A stretch of 64,000 nt of DNA from Mariniphaga anaerophila (GCF_900129025.1 NZ_FQUM01000002.1:248001-312000); one strand, 5' to 3'. Shown: positions 17,718 to 26,806, counted from the first letter of the stretch. Notes: generated by a model from the sequence alone, not told the origin. Numbers and translations: made by a program.

Positions 17718-18488
17718 ATGAAATTAGCTCTAAATAGCAATAATGTAATTACTGAGGCCATCACAAAATGGATTTTAAAACAATTGTTTCTAATATTATT
17801 TTTTGTGGGAATAGTTTTTTCTGTTGATGCGCAAGAATTTAAGAATGTAGGCTCCAAAACATTTTCACAGTTAATAAAAACGGATGCCGGAATAATTTTG
17901 GATGTAAGAACGCCCGATGAATTTTCGAGGGGACATATTGAAGGGGCTACAAATATGGATAGTGAAAGTAGAGAACTCAAAAAAAAGCTTCTGCTACTGT
18001 CCAAAGAAGTACCCATTTATATTTATTGTCTTTCGGGAGATCGAAGCCGTGATGTCGCTCGTGTACTAACCCAAAATGGTTATGCCAAAGTTTACAACTT
18101 AAGGCGTGGAACAATTGAATGGAGGCTGTTAGGTTACCCGCTCATAAAAGAAAAAAATGCAAAAAAAATAACGGACATAATTTATTCGACCGACGATTTT
18201 GATAAAATTCTTAAAGAACATAATATCGTTTTTGTCGATTTTTTTGCACCGTGGTGTGCTCCCTGCAAGAAAATGATGCCGGATATCGAAAAACTGGAAA
18301 AGGAATATGCCGGAAAAGTAAAAATAGTAAAGGCTAATTTAGAAGCCAATAATGCTTTGGCACACAGGTATCATGTTGAGTCTGTTCCTACTCTTATGTT
18401 ATTCAGTAGTGGAGTGAATGTTTTTAAGAAAGAGGGAATTATGGCGTATGGTAAAATAAAAGAACTCCTGGATGAAAGTATTCAGTAA
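17718..18488 (+). CDS. Membrane-anchored or exported rhodanese-thioredoxin fusion
   Basis: 256 aa. An N-terminal hydrophobic segment (about 18-38, ending VDAQ) is followed by a rhodanese domain (about 43-140; LDVRTPDEFSRGHIEGA, active-site loop CLSGDRS with C104) and a thioredoxin domain (about 155-256; DFFAPWCAPCKKM with C180/C183, cis-proline in ESVPTL). The fusion would pair sulfane-sulfur transfer with thiol reduction on one polypeptide outside the cytoplasm. All catalytic cysteines are present. A reductant such as DsbD would be needed in the periplasm; none is visible here. The 242-base gap before it has only short frames (for example 34 codons at 17548-17652), which I do not call. Confidence 0.88.
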   Translation: MKLALNSNNVITEAITKWILKQLFLILFFVGIVFSVDAQEFKNVGSKTFSQLIKTDAGIILDVRTPDEFSRGHIEGATNMDSESRELKKKLLLLSKEVPIYIYCLSGDRSRDVARVLTQNGYAKVYNLRRGTIEWRLLGYPLIKEKNAKKITDIIYSTDDFDKILKEHNIVFVDFFAPWCAPCKKMMPDIEKLEKEYAGKVKIVKANLEANNALAHRYHVESVPTLMLFSSGVNVFKKEGIMAYGKIKELLDESIQ

Positions 18489-18588
18489 CACTTGAGTTTT
18501 TCAAAAAGCCATTGCCTGTTTGTGGTAAAAAAAGCAAATACCGATTGGAAAAAATAACTAAACTAAAGTTTAATTAAAATAGAGAACC

Positions 18589-18999
18589 ATGAAGTACATC
18601 AGTTTTATTTTACGTTTAGCCATTGCCGTTATTTTAGTGCAAACCCTGTATTTTAAGTTTACCGGTCATGCAGAAGCGGTGCATATTTTTACCGTTTTGG
18701 GAGCTGAGCCCGTTGGCCGGATTTTCGTTGGTATCATGGAACTTGTAACAGCCGTTTTATTGCTTTTGCCACGCACCTCGCTGCACGGTGCATTGTTAAC
18801 CATCGGACTAATGATTGGAGCAATCGGGTCGCATCTGTTCACTCCGCTGGGCATAGTTGTTCAGTGGGGTGGTAACAGCGATGGCGGATTGCTGTTTACT
18901 CTGGCATTAAGTTCATTTCTAATGGCTGTTGTTTATGTTATTTTGTTTCATAGAAATACAAGTAAAATTATCCCTACTCTTCTATTTAAAAAGCAATGA
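18589..18999 (+). CDS. DoxX-like four-helix membrane protein
   Basis: 136 aa with four hydrophobic helices (about 4-22, 44-62, 66-86, 104-124). Start MKYISFILRLAIAVILVQTL and the internal G..MELVTAVLLLLP pattern match the DoxX/MauE-like family, which is linked to thiol and sulfur redox chemistry at the membrane. It sits 100 bases after the rhodanese-thioredoxin gene, supporting a shared redox role. Its stop codon overlaps a short ORF start (ATGA). Confidence 0.7.
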   Translation: MKYISFILRLAIAVILVQTLYFKFTGHAEAVHIFTVLGAEPVGRIFVGIMELVTAVLLLLPRTSLHGALLTIGLMIGAIGSHLFTPLGIVVQWGGNSDGGLLFTLALSSFLMAVVYVILFHRNTSKIIPTLLFKKQ

Positions 19000-19106
19000 A
19001 CATTTTTGCCAATTTTCCGAAACAGGCAGATGAGCTTGCAAATAAACACAATCTTGATTTTGTTGTGATTATGAAATTGAACCACAATACAATGGAAGAA
19101 CAATAG
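18996..19106 (+). CDS. Short ORF (36 aa) coupled to the DoxX-like gene
   Basis: ATG at 18996 overlaps the DoxX-like stop (ATGA), and the frame ends TAG at 19106. The peptide is soluble and mixed in charge (NIFANFPKQADELANKHNLD). The four-base overlap is typical of coupled translation, but the product has no recognisable family and could be the remnant of a longer gene. Confidence 0.35.
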   Translation: MNIFANFPKQADELANKHNLDFVVIMKLNHNTMEEQ

Positions 19107-19135
19107 TTCGAAAGGAAAACACTAAATAAAGTTTT

Positions 19136-19660
19136 GTGGATAGGGAAGTAGAAAATACATACCAATGTAATTGTAGCCGCGACGCCTTCTGCTCCTATGT
19201 TATGGGGCGTGAGGATATAGCTGCATCAGAAAAAGACAGGCTGGCACAACTGGTTTTAAACAATCATCTGGCATTTTCTCTTTACGTGTGTGTGTCGCTT
19301 ACGTTCTGGAGCATTTTTGTTTTTTGGATAGATCTTATTGCAATGCCGGGGCTTACAATTTATGTTGGTTACGTTACAAATAGTTTAAAAATAGCGGCGC
19401 TTATTCCGGTTTTATTTTTCGTATTAAACTTTATCGCGAAATTTGTTTATATCTATTGTCGGCTAAATCGGCTAATCCCTTTGTGGGCAATTACGGCTGC
19501 TGCATTGCCTTATGTCGGGTTTGTTTTTATCCTCAGAGAACAATTCCGAAAAGACCCCGAATTAAAATCAATAGTTATTGATTATCTGAAATTCAAAAAA
19601 GAAATTAAAACCAGAGAACTGAAACAATATGTAGCAAGGTTTATTGGAAGGAAGAGTTAA
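19136..19660 (+). CDS. Unknown inner-membrane protein, 174 aa
   Basis: GTG start at 19136. An N-terminal soluble part with clustered cysteines (YQCNCSRDAFCSYV, residues 9-22) precedes three hydrophobic helices (about 47-68, 80-105, 115-135) and a basic C-terminal tail. The Cys-x-Cys...Cys cluster could bind metal or form disulfides. Not recognised. It lies between a DoxX-like gene and an ATP-grasp gene, all on the + strand with short gaps (26 bases to the next). Confidence 0.6.
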   Translation: MDREVENTYQCNCSRDAFCSYVMGREDIAASEKDRLAQLVLNNHLAFSLYVCVSLTFWSIFVFWIDLIAMPGLTIYVGYVTNSLKIAALIPVLFFVLNFIAKFVYIYCRLNRLIPLWAITAAALPYVGFVFILREQFRKDPELKSIVIDYLKFKKEIKTRELKQYVARFIGRKS

Positions 19661-19686
19661 AGAATGGATGTCATTTTAATTAGATT

Positions 19687-20718
19687 ATGAATAAAAAGCG
19701 ACTGAAAGCAATCAGCGAATTTGAGTTTTGGCCGATGTGGCTATTCTATTTGCCTGCTGTACTATATAGTTTTATACTGGTTATTAGATCGGGGTTCCGA
19801 ATTGTCTATTTTTCAGCAACTAACCCCGGAATGAAATTCGGAGGAGCTTTCCACCTTTCCAAACACAGCTATTCAGATTTTATTCCCGAAAAATACAGGC
19901 CTCAAACTTTTTTTGTTGATTCCGGCTTATCTCCCGAAAAAGCATTAAAAAGCATTGACCAGTGCAGGTTTCCTCTGCCTTTTATTGTGAAACCCGATGT
20001 GGGCGAGCGCGGAATCGGGGTAGAGCTTATTCGCTCAAAAAAAGAGTTGGTTGAATATATTTATACTCATCAACACTCCCCGTTGCTTATTCAGGAGTAC
20101 ATCGATTACCCTCTGGAATACGGTGTGTTTTATTACCGGATGCCTGGAACCGAAAACCCTGTTATTTCCTCAATAACTTCCAAAGAGTTTTTTTATGCAG
20201 AGGGTGATGGTCGGCAAACGTTGGCCGAGTTACTGAGTAATAATCGCCGTATAAATCATCGAAAAGACTATTTGCAACAACGCTTTGCCGATAAATGGAA
20301 TAGTGTGTTACCTAAAGGAGAAAAGCTTTTAATCGAGCCGGTGGGAAATCACAACAGGGGTACAATCTTCAGGAATAGTAATTACCTGGTTTGTGATGAA
20401 ATTGCAAATACATTCGACCAAATTGCCCGCTCATATCCCGGGTTTTATTATGGCCGATTCGATGTTAAGGTGCATACTCCCAGTGATTTGAAGAGTGGTA
20501 ACAATATGAAAATTATAGAGATAAACGGCGTTAATTCTGAACCGACCCATATTTACGACCCCGAATACAATTTGCGACAAGCCTATCGGGATGTGTTTAG
20601 GCACATGAACATTATTTTTGAAATAAGCCGGAGAAACAGAAGAAACGGTGCAAAAACCGATTCTGCGTGGCGGTTTGCTATTGCCGGTTTAAAACACACA
20701 CGCAGTCGACAGCACTAA
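19687..20718 (+). CDS. Membrane-anchored ATP-grasp ligase-like protein
   Basis: 343 aa. One N-terminal membrane helix (about 17-40) precedes an ATP-grasp fold: FIVKPDVGERGIGVELI (about 99-115) is the ATP-binding strand-loop, IQEYIDYPLEYGVFYYR the next strand, and GRFDVKV...IIEINGVNSEPTHIYDP the Mg-binding end. This resembles D-Ala-D-Ala ligase/carboxylate-amine ligases that join an acid and an amine using ATP. The substrate is not apparent. Membrane anchoring is unusual and suggests a lipid or cell-wall-associated substrate. Confidence 0.78.
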   Translation: MNKKRLKAISEFEFWPMWLFYLPAVLYSFILVIRSGFRIVYFSATNPGMKFGGAFHLSKHSYSDFIPEKYRPQTFFVDSGLSPEKALKSIDQCRFPLPFIVKPDVGERGIGVELIRSKKELVEYIYTHQHSPLLIQEYIDYPLEYGVFYYRMPGTENPVISSITSKEFFYAEGDGRQTLAELLSNNRRINHRKDYLQQRFADKWNSVLPKGEKLLIEPVGNHNRGTIFRNSNYLVCDEIANTFDQIARSYPGFYYGRFDVKVHTPSDLKSGNNMKIIEINGVNSEPTHIYDPEYNLRQAYRDVFRHMNIIFEISRRNRRNGAKTDSAWRFAIAGLKHTRSRQH

Positions 20719-20772
20719 ATTTTATTAGAACTCAGAAAAAGTGTTTTATAGGAACTTTAAATGACATATATT

Positions 20773-21261
20773 ATGAATTTCCAATCGATTATTGAAAATT
20801 TCGCTGATTTAAAAGCTGTGGCAGAGCAACTGTCGGATAAAGATTATGCGCAACCGGTTCCTAATTTGGGTGGCGCTACAATTGGTCAGCATATGCGGCA
20901 CATTATCGAACTTTACGAGTGTTTGCTCAAAGGTTATAACAGTGGTACTGTTAATTACGACGATCGGCCTCGGGATTTGTCAATTGAAGAACATGTTGAA
21001 CAAGCCGTTAAACATCTGGATATTTTAATAGGCTCTGTTCAGGAGGAAGATAAACTGCTGGTGTTGAAACATACCATTTCGGGTGAAGTAACCATGTTGC
21101 AAAGCAGTTATTTTCGTGAGTTGTTGTACAACCTGGAACACTCCATTCATCACCAGGCGCTAATAAGAGTTGCATTGTACAGCTTTCCGTTTGTTAAGTA
21201 CAACAGCAGGTTTGGAGTTGCCCCTGCTACCATCGAATACCGGAAAAAATGTGCACAGTAA
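20773..21261 (+). CDS. DinB-family four-helix protein
   Basis: 162 aa from the ATG at 20773 (an alternative ATG is at 20761). A four-helix bundle of the DinB/YfiT type, with histidines in the expected places for a metal site (GQHMRHIIELYE and LEHSIHHQALIRV). Members often act as metal-dependent thiol transferases or have no known role. The reading frame overlaps the next gene by 13 bases, so the two are co-translated. Confidence 0.75.
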   Translation: MNFQSIIENFADLKAVAEQLSDKDYAQPVPNLGGATIGQHMRHIIELYECLLKGYNSGTVNYDDRPRDLSIEEHVEQAVKHLDILIGSVQEEDKLLVLKHTISGEVTMLQSSYFRELLYNLEHSIHHQALIRVALYSFPFVKYNSRFGVAPATIEYRKKCAQ

Positions 21262-21959
21262 GTTATATAAATACGGGCGGGCAGGTAATTATTACATCAA
21301 ACCGCGACGAAACACAGTTGCGTTCCAAAGCCCTTTTACCCATGCCTTATACTATTAACGGAAAAGAAGTGTTTTTTCCGAAAGATTCGCATGCGGGTGG
21401 CACATGGTTCGCTTACCGTAAAACAGGGCAGATGGTAGTTTTGCTAAACGGTGCAAAGGTAAAGCATCAGGTAAAGCCATTTTACCGGCGTAGTCGCGGG
21501 CTGATAGTTCTCGACATTATTAGCAGCGATAATTGCATTAACACATGGGAGGAACTTGATTTAGCCGATATTCAACCCTTTACTCTTGTTGTTTTTAATC
21601 GTGGAGAACTATACGAGTTAATTTGGGACGGATTGCAAAAATCAACAAACAAACTCAATGCTCTGGGTAACTATATTTGGTCGTCGGTAACGCTTTATCC
21701 CGAAATTATTCGTCAATACAAAAAGGAGGCTTTTCATAAGTTTATTGATAAGTACAAAAAGCCAGGTGCCGCTGATGTAATTGATTTTCATGCCAGCCAT
21801 AAAATTGATGATCTGGATGTCGCTTATATAGAAGAATACCAGCGGGATATTATCACCCAAAGCATTAGTCAGCTAAGCGTGAATCCTTCGGGGAAAGCCG
21901 CCGTAATACACCTTGATTTAGTCGAAAACAAAAAATATAGCTGCGAGTTTACTATTTAA
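21249..21959 (+). CDS. NRDE-family (TANGO2-like) protein
   Basis: 236 aa. Starts MCTVSY with the conserved cysteine at position 2, then the family signature SNRDE (17-21) and GGTWFAY. These mark the NRDE/TANGO2 family (Ntn-hydrolase-like fold), linked in other organisms to acyl-CoA or heme handling. It overlaps the DinB-family gene by 13 bases and converges on tenA 56 bases away. No terminator hairpin is evident between them. Confidence 0.85.
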   Translation: MCTVSYINTGGQVIITSNRDETQLRSKALLPMPYTINGKEVFFPKDSHAGGTWFAYRKTGQMVVLLNGAKVKHQVKPFYRRSRGLIVLDIISSDNCINTWEELDLADIQPFTLVVFNRGELYELIWDGLQKSTNKLNALGNYIWSSVTLYPEIIRQYKKEAFHKFIDKYKKPGAADVIDFHASHKIDDLDVAYIEEYQRDIITQSISQLSVNPSGKAAVIHLDLVENKKYSCEFTI

Positions 21960-22015
21960 TTTGCAGGTTGCATCTGTTCCGAACAAAGTGAAAGTAGTTG
22001 CCGTTTGTTTTGCAT

Positions 22016-22684
22016 TCAGAGGGGCACATTCGCCGCTTCCTCAAAAACCATGAATTCATACTCGGAGCTTTTGAGAAAAGCTTCTTTCATGTCCTGTTTT
22101 ACCGAGGCAGATTCTTGCTGTCCGTATTTTTCAATGAGTTGAATAAACCGAACCGTAACATTATCGTAGGTATCTCCGGCGTAGGTATCAATAAACATCT
22201 GGTACGGATTATCAGGCGTCTGATGTTTTATGACGTGCTGTCCAACTTCGCCGTAAAGCCAGAAACATGGCAACAGCGCAGCTAAAGCAACAGGGTAGGG
22301 GGAGTGTTGCGCCGAAGCAAGTACAAAACGCCCGTATCCGTCAAATACCGGCGACTGTTTTTCGGCTTCCCGAATGTTAAAATGTACCAGATATTCGTTT
22401 TGCATAGCCTGTTCCACTGCAATTCCATCTATAGCCAACTGCCGGAAAAAGTCCTTTTCAGTTTCGTTGGGTGCCCGTTGTGATAAAAGCTTCAGCGCTT
22501 CATTATCCTGTCGCAAATAAAGCACATCCTGCGACAGGTAATGAGCAAAACATTTTAGCGGAAGGGTGGCCCCGGCCAGCTCCGTAATAAACCGGCTGTT
22601 TATAATTTGTTGGAAAACAGGAACCGTGGCTTTCCATAATTCCTGTGTGAATTTGCCCTGTGCCGTAACCCGCATTATTTCCAA
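22016..22684 (-). CDS. tenA: Aminopyrimidine aminohydrolase / thiaminase II
   Basis: 222 aa TenA-family all-helical protein. The catalytic-cysteine helix LAALLPCFWLYGEVG (C about 146) and FAHYLSQDVLYL are family signatures. It salvages base-degraded thiamin by converting aminopyrimidines to HMP, which ThiD then phosphorylates. It overlaps thiD by 10 bases and is the last gene of the riboswitch-controlled operon. Confidence 0.92.
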   Translation of the reverse strand: MEIMRVTAQGKFTQELWKATVPVFQQIINSRFITELAGATLPLKCFAHYLSQDVLYLRQDNEALKLLSQRAPNETEKDFFRQLAIDGIAVEQAMQNEYLVHFNIREAEKQSPVFDGYGRFVLASAQHSPYPVALAALLPCFWLYGEVGQHVIKHQTPDNPYQMFIDTYAGDTYDNVTVRFIQLIEKYGQQESASVKQDMKEAFLKSSEYEFMVFEEAANVPL

Positions 22685-23481
22685 AATTGATAAAAATGAT
22701 GAACGGGACCGTGCCCTTTTCCTATTTCATAGCCCGAACCTTCAACAATAGCCCGGTTGATGTAGTTTTTGGCGCTGCGTACAGCATCGTTCAGCGGCAA
22801 CTGTTTGGCCAGAAATGATGCCACTGCCGAAGAAAATGTACAACCTGTTCCGTGCGTGTTTTTAGTTGTTACTCGGTTTGAACGCAGCTCAATAGTTTCA
22901 TCTGTTTCGGCGTTGTAAAAAATATCTGTCAGCTCGTCTTCCGTTAAATGGCCGGCCTTAAGCAATACCGAAACAGTTCCGTTGCACGACAAATCTTTTA
23001 CAACCGCCGGAAGGTCTGCCTGGCAGGAGATTTTTTTCCCGGAAAGTATTTCTGCTTCGGGAATGTTGGGCGTAATTACACGTGTTATGGGAATCAGCTC
23101 ATTTTTGAGCGTTTCAATGGCTTCGTCCTGCAGAAGCTTATCGCCCGAGGTTGCCACCATTACCGGGTCAAAAACAATATTTCGGATTCCGTAGGGTTGC
23201 AATGCATTTTTTACTGCCCGAATCAACTCCGAAGAGTGCAACATGCCTATTTTTACTGCATCGGCGCCAATATCGTCGAGCACCGATTTGATTTGTCCTT
23301 TTACAAAATCGATGGGAATTGGATGTACTCCGAAAACCCCAACAGTATTTTCGTCAACAACAGCAGTAATGGCAGTTGCGGCGTAGCAACCGCATGCTGA
23401 TATGGCTTTTAAATCGGCCTGAATACCGGCGCCTCCGCTGGGGTCGCTTCCGGCAATGCTTAAAACACGATTGTAGTTCAT
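22675..23481 (-). CDS. thiD: Hydroxymethylpyrimidine/phosphomethylpyrimidine kinase
   Basis: 268 aa. Starts with the ribokinase-like signature VLSIAGSDPSGGAGIQADLK (5-24) and keeps the C-terminal anion-hole motif NTHGTGCTFSSAVASFLA. It makes HMP-PP for thiamin phosphate synthesis. It overlaps tenA by 10 bases and lies 9 bases after thiL. Length is typical. Confidence 0.95.
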   Translation of the reverse strand: MNYNRVLSIAGSDPSGGAGIQADLKAISACGCYAATAITAVVDENTVGVFGVHPIPIDFVKGQIKSVLDDIGADAVKIGMLHSSELIRAVKNALQPYGIRNIVFDPVMVATSGDKLLQDEAIETLKNELIPITRVITPNIPEAEILSGKKISCQADLPAVVKDLSCNGTVSVLLKAGHLTEDELTDIFYNAETDETIELRSNRVTTKNTHGTGCTFSSAVASFLAKQLPLNDAVRSAKNYINRAIVEGSGYEIGKGHGPVHHFYQFWK

Positions 23482-23490
23482 TCTTATTTT

Positions 23491-24495
23491 TTATTCTTGA
23501 AAATGATTGAATCCGGCTTTTGAAAAAGCCACTTTTTGTCCGTTTTTGTACCACTGAATTACCGGCTCTCCGTTTTCTATTTCGCCGATAACATAAAAAG
23601 GTTTACCAACCCGGCTGCTAAATGCCTTTTGCAGATCATTTAATTGTTCAGGAGCCAGCGTGAAAAGCAGTTCATAATCTTCGCCTCCTCCCGAAGCCAG
23701 CTCTTCCGGGCTCCAGTTTTGCAATTCGCAAACCCGCTTAAGAGGATCGGATAAAGGCAATTTTTCCAAATTAATGTGTGCCGATTTTTTTGAGGCTTTC
23801 AGAATATGCACCAGATCCGAAGCAATGCCGTCGGAAATGTCCAGCATGGCATGAACACCGGAAAAACCAAGCAGGGTTTGCCCCGCTTTCATTTGCGGTT
23901 CGGGCAGATGGTGCCGTTGCAGCAAATACTCAATATCTTCGGAAGTTTTCAGTTGACTTAGCATGGATTGCAAACCGCCCGCAGAATCGCCCAGGTTTCC
24001 GGTCACACAAATTAAATCGCCTGTTTTGGCATTCCGGCGCAACCGGGCTTCTCCCTTTGGGCATTTCCCGATTGCGCACACATTAATTGCCAGGTGTTTT
24101 ACAGACCGGGTGGTGTCGCCCCCGTAAAGCGGGGTTTCATAGTTATCGGAAATTGCATGGTACCCGTTCATAAATTCGTCGAGATATTCCACCGAAATGC
24201 CCGGCGGAATAGCAATGGATAAGAAAGTTCCCAGCGGCGTTCCACCCATTGCGGCAATGTCGCTCAGGTTTACTGCCACAGATTTATAGCCCAGTTGCCA
24301 CGGCGTAATTTTATCGCGCAGAAAATGAATCTCCTCAATCAGCATGTCGGTTGTTACCAGCAAATCAGAATTTTCATTCATGGGTAAAATGGCACAATCG
24401 TCGCCAATGCCCATCACATTTTTAGATAACAGCGTTTTAAATTCAGGAGCAAAACGTTCGATAAAACCAAACTCGCCTATTTCCTTTAATTCCAT
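23491..24495 (-). CDS. thiL: Thiamin-monophosphate kinase
   Basis: 334 aa, PurM-like fold. Motifs include GIGDDCAILP (31-40), VTTDMLIEEIHF, YGGDTTRS and SGGGEDYELLFTL. It converts thiamin phosphate to thiamin diphosphate, the ligand of the riboswitch at the head of the operon. A 118-base gap to thiE holds no visible promoter or hairpin. Confidence 0.95.
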   Translation of the reverse strand: MELKEIGEFGFIERFAPEFKTLLSKNVMGIGDDCAILPMNENSDLLVTTDMLIEEIHFLRDKITPWQLGYKSVAVNLSDIAAMGGTPLGTFLSIAIPPGISVEYLDEFMNGYHAISDNYETPLYGGDTTRSVKHLAINVCAIGKCPKGEARLRRNAKTGDLICVTGNLGDSAGGLQSMLSQLKTSEDIEYLLQRHHLPEPQMKAGQTLLGFSGVHAMLDISDGIASDLVHILKASKKSAHINLEKLPLSDPLKRVCELQNWSPEELASGGGEDYELLFTLAPEQLNDLQKAFSSRVGKPFYVIGEIENGEPVIQWYKNGQKVAFSKAGFNHFQE

Positions 24496-24613
24496 TTTTT
24501 TTCGATTTAACTTACAAAGAAAACAAATTGGCGGCGTTTATACCAGCCATTTTCCCAATCCTCGTTTTGTGAAGAAGGCAGTGGACAAAACTGTGCCGCT
24601 AATTTTTGTGGTG

Positions 24614-25240
24614 TTATCCGGTCACTTCGTTTTTTAATGCTTCTGCTGCAAGCCGCGGGTTTTCGGCAGAAGAGATAGCCGAAACCACGGCAATTCCGTT
24701 TGCTCCCTGAGCCATAACCTGCGCTGCATTATTCATATTAATACCGCCAATTGCAACATTGGGATGGCGGGCAATAGAACTAACTGCTTTTACCCCCTCC
24801 AACCCAAAAGGTTGAAAAGTATCGGTTTTAGTTGGCGTGGCAAAAACCGGAGAAATGCCGATGTAATCGATGTCCAGCTTATTGGATTCCTCGGCCTGTT
24901 CCATCGTTTCTACTGACAGCCCTAATATTTTGTCTTTTCCCAACAGCCGGCGGGCAACTTCCCAGGGCAAGTCGCTTTGTCCGATGTGCAGTCCGTCGGC
25001 ATCAACTGCCAGGGCAATATCAAGCCGGTCGTTAATAATAAGCGGAACAGCGTAGGGTTTAAGTAGCTTTTTCAACCGGATTCCCAGTTGGTAAAACTCC
25101 AGCGAGCTGCATGCTTTTTCGCGTAATTGCACCATGGTAACGCCGCCTTTTACTGCTTCTTCCACAATAAACTCCAGCGGGCGGCCAAGCGACAAGTCAC
25201 GGTCTGTTACCAGGTACAAGCCTAAATCAAATGATTTCAT
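24614..25240 (-). CDS. thiE: Thiamin-phosphate synthase
   Basis: 208 aa TIM-barrel. YLVTDRDL, VQLREKACS, HIGQSDLPWEVAR and DYIGISPVFATPTK are the substrate-binding signatures. It joins HMP-PP with thiazole phosphate. Twelve bases after thiM in the operon. Confidence 0.95.
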   Translation of the reverse strand: MKSFDLGLYLVTDRDLSLGRPLEFIVEEAVKGGVTMVQLREKACSSLEFYQLGIRLKKLLKPYAVPLIINDRLDIALAVDADGLHIGQSDLPWEVARRLLGKDKILGLSVETMEQAEESNKLDIDYIGISPVFATPTKTDTFQPFGLEGVKAVSSIARHPNVAIGGINMNNAAQVMAQGANGIAVVSAISSAENPRLAAEALKNEVTG

Positions 25241-25252
25241 TGTTCCTTCTTT

Positions 25253-26047
25253 TTAAGCAATAAACAGATCAGCAATATCTTTATCGGAAAGATTGTACAA
25301 CGTGTCGATAAAGTGCATTTGTAAGCTTCCCGGACCTGCCGATTTTTTTGCGGCAATTTCTCCACAAATGCTCATTACTGCCATCCCGTGGGCTGCTGCC
25401 AGCAACGTGTTTTTGTTGATTGCTGCAAAAGCTCCCAATACAGCCGATGCAGTACATCCCATGCCGGTAACTTTGGGCATTAGCGGCGAACCATTTTTAA
25501 TGGTAAGAACCTGTTTTCCGTCGGTAATGAAGTCTTCTGCACCACTGATTACAACAACAGCTCCAGTTTCAACGGCCAGATTTTTTGCGGCATCTAAAGC
25601 GGCATTGGCCGATACGGTGCTGTCTACACCTTTGGTAGCCACATTTTCTTTGGCCAGCGCCATTATTTCAGAAGCGTTTCCGCGAATTAGCGTGGGCTTG
25701 CATTTTTCAATAATTTGGGTGGCAACTTCGTTTCGGTAGGGCGTTGCTCCAACTCCCACCGGATCGAAAATTACAGGAATCCCTTTTGCCGTTGCCGCTA
25801 TTCCGGCTTTTATCATTCCTTCTACCCACAAAGGATTTAAGGTGCCAATATTGATAACCAGTGCAGATGCGATGCCGGCCATGTCGGCCACCTCTTCAAC
25901 AGCATGCGCCATTACCGGCGATGCTCCAATGGCCAGCAATGCGTTTGCCGTGTTATTCATTACCACAAAATTGGTAATGTTGTGCACCAACGGACTGTTG
26001 GCTCTCAATGCAGCTAAATCTGTCGAAATTGATTTTGCGTTTATCAT
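25253..26047 (-). CDS. thiM: Hydroxyethylthiazole kinase
   Basis: 264 aa. LVHNITNFVVMNNTANALLA (20-39) and the catalytic-cysteine motif KVTGMGCTASAVLGAF mark ThiM. It phosphorylates salvaged thiazole, complementing the absence of thiG/thiH/thiF/thiS from this operon. It follows the methyltransferase gene by 26 bases. Confidence 0.95.
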   Translation of the reverse strand: MINAKSISTDLAALRANSPLVHNITNFVVMNNTANALLAIGASPVMAHAVEEVADMAGIASALVINIGTLNPLWVEGMIKAGIAATAKGIPVIFDPVGVGATPYRNEVATQIIEKCKPTLIRGNASEIMALAKENVATKGVDSTVSANAALDAAKNLAVETGAVVVISGAEDFITDGKQVLTIKNGSPLMPKVTGMGCTASAVLGAFAAINKNTLLAAAHGMAVMSICGEIAAKKSAGPGSLQMHFIDTLYNLSDKDIADLFIA

Positions 26048-26073
26048 TGTATTCGTTTTTTATCGTTCTGAAT

Positions 26074-26784
26074 TTATTTCCGGGCGCAAATGGCTACGTA
26101 ATCTCCGCGGTCGTACCCTTCGGTGGGTTCCTCTGCCGTGTTATTGGAATAAATGGGGTGCCGTGTTAGTGTTTGCGCAAATTCTAAATTGTGAAATCCT
26201 GAATTTTTTAGCATCTCCACTTTTTCTGCGGTGGTTCTCCAATTGGCTATTTTTACAAATTCAATGGGATAAGGGTCTTCCGGATGAACCCCTTCGAGTA
26301 ATGGATGCTCCCAGGTGCCAACTGCTTTTGCGAGATTGTACAACAGTGCGTACGAACTTTCTTTAGGAACGTCAATTACTACAACTTTACCTCCCGGGCG
26401 GAGTGCTGCAAAAGCTTTGTTGAATGCAGCCTGCAAGTCGGTAATATAACTGGGGGTGCCGTTAAACAGCACGGTGTCGTATTTGTCGATGCCCAGGTCA
26501 GCTTGTTCTACAGGATTTATATCCACTGTCATTCCGCGTTTGCAGGCGATATTTGCCATTCCGGCTGACGGCTCCAGACCATTTTTTATGGAGATGCCAA
26601 AATCTTTTTCCAGAATCATTTCGAAAAGACCACTGCCGCAACCCACCGAAAAAACATCCTTCGAATTTTTAAGAAAATGCGCAACCAGCTTTACTTCGGA
26701 ATACAACACATTTGTGTTTTTCATGAACCATGCATCGTATTCTGATGCATGTTCGTCGAACCCACTTTTCATACTTGTACTCAT
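26074..26784 (-). CDS. Class I SAM-dependent methyltransferase heading the thiamin operon
   Basis: 236 aa with the Rossmann-type SAM site VFSVGCGSGLFEMIL (motif I), then ASAGMANIA-like helix, TVLFNGTPSYI (motif IV) and LRPGGKVVVIDVP. The C-terminal part ends GDYVAICARK. The substrate cannot be read from the sequence. It is the first gene after the TPP riboswitch and terminator, so its expression should rise when thiamin diphosphate is scarce. Methyltransferases are not part of the standard salvage path, which makes this placement worth noting. Confidence 0.8.
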   Translation of the reverse strand: MSTSMKSGFDEHASEYDAWFMKNTNVLYSEVKLVAHFLKNSKDVFSVGCGSGLFEMILEKDFGISIKNGLEPSAGMANIACKRGMTVDINPVEQADLGIDKYDTVLFNGTPSYITDLQAAFNKAFAALRPGGKVVVIDVPKESSYALLYNLAKAVGTWEHPLLEGVHPEDPYPIEFVKIANWRTTAEKVEMLKNSGFHNLEFAQTLTRHPIYSNNTAEEPTEGYDRGDYVAICARK

Positions 26785-26806
26785 AATTTAATTTGCTTTA
26801 ACAAAA

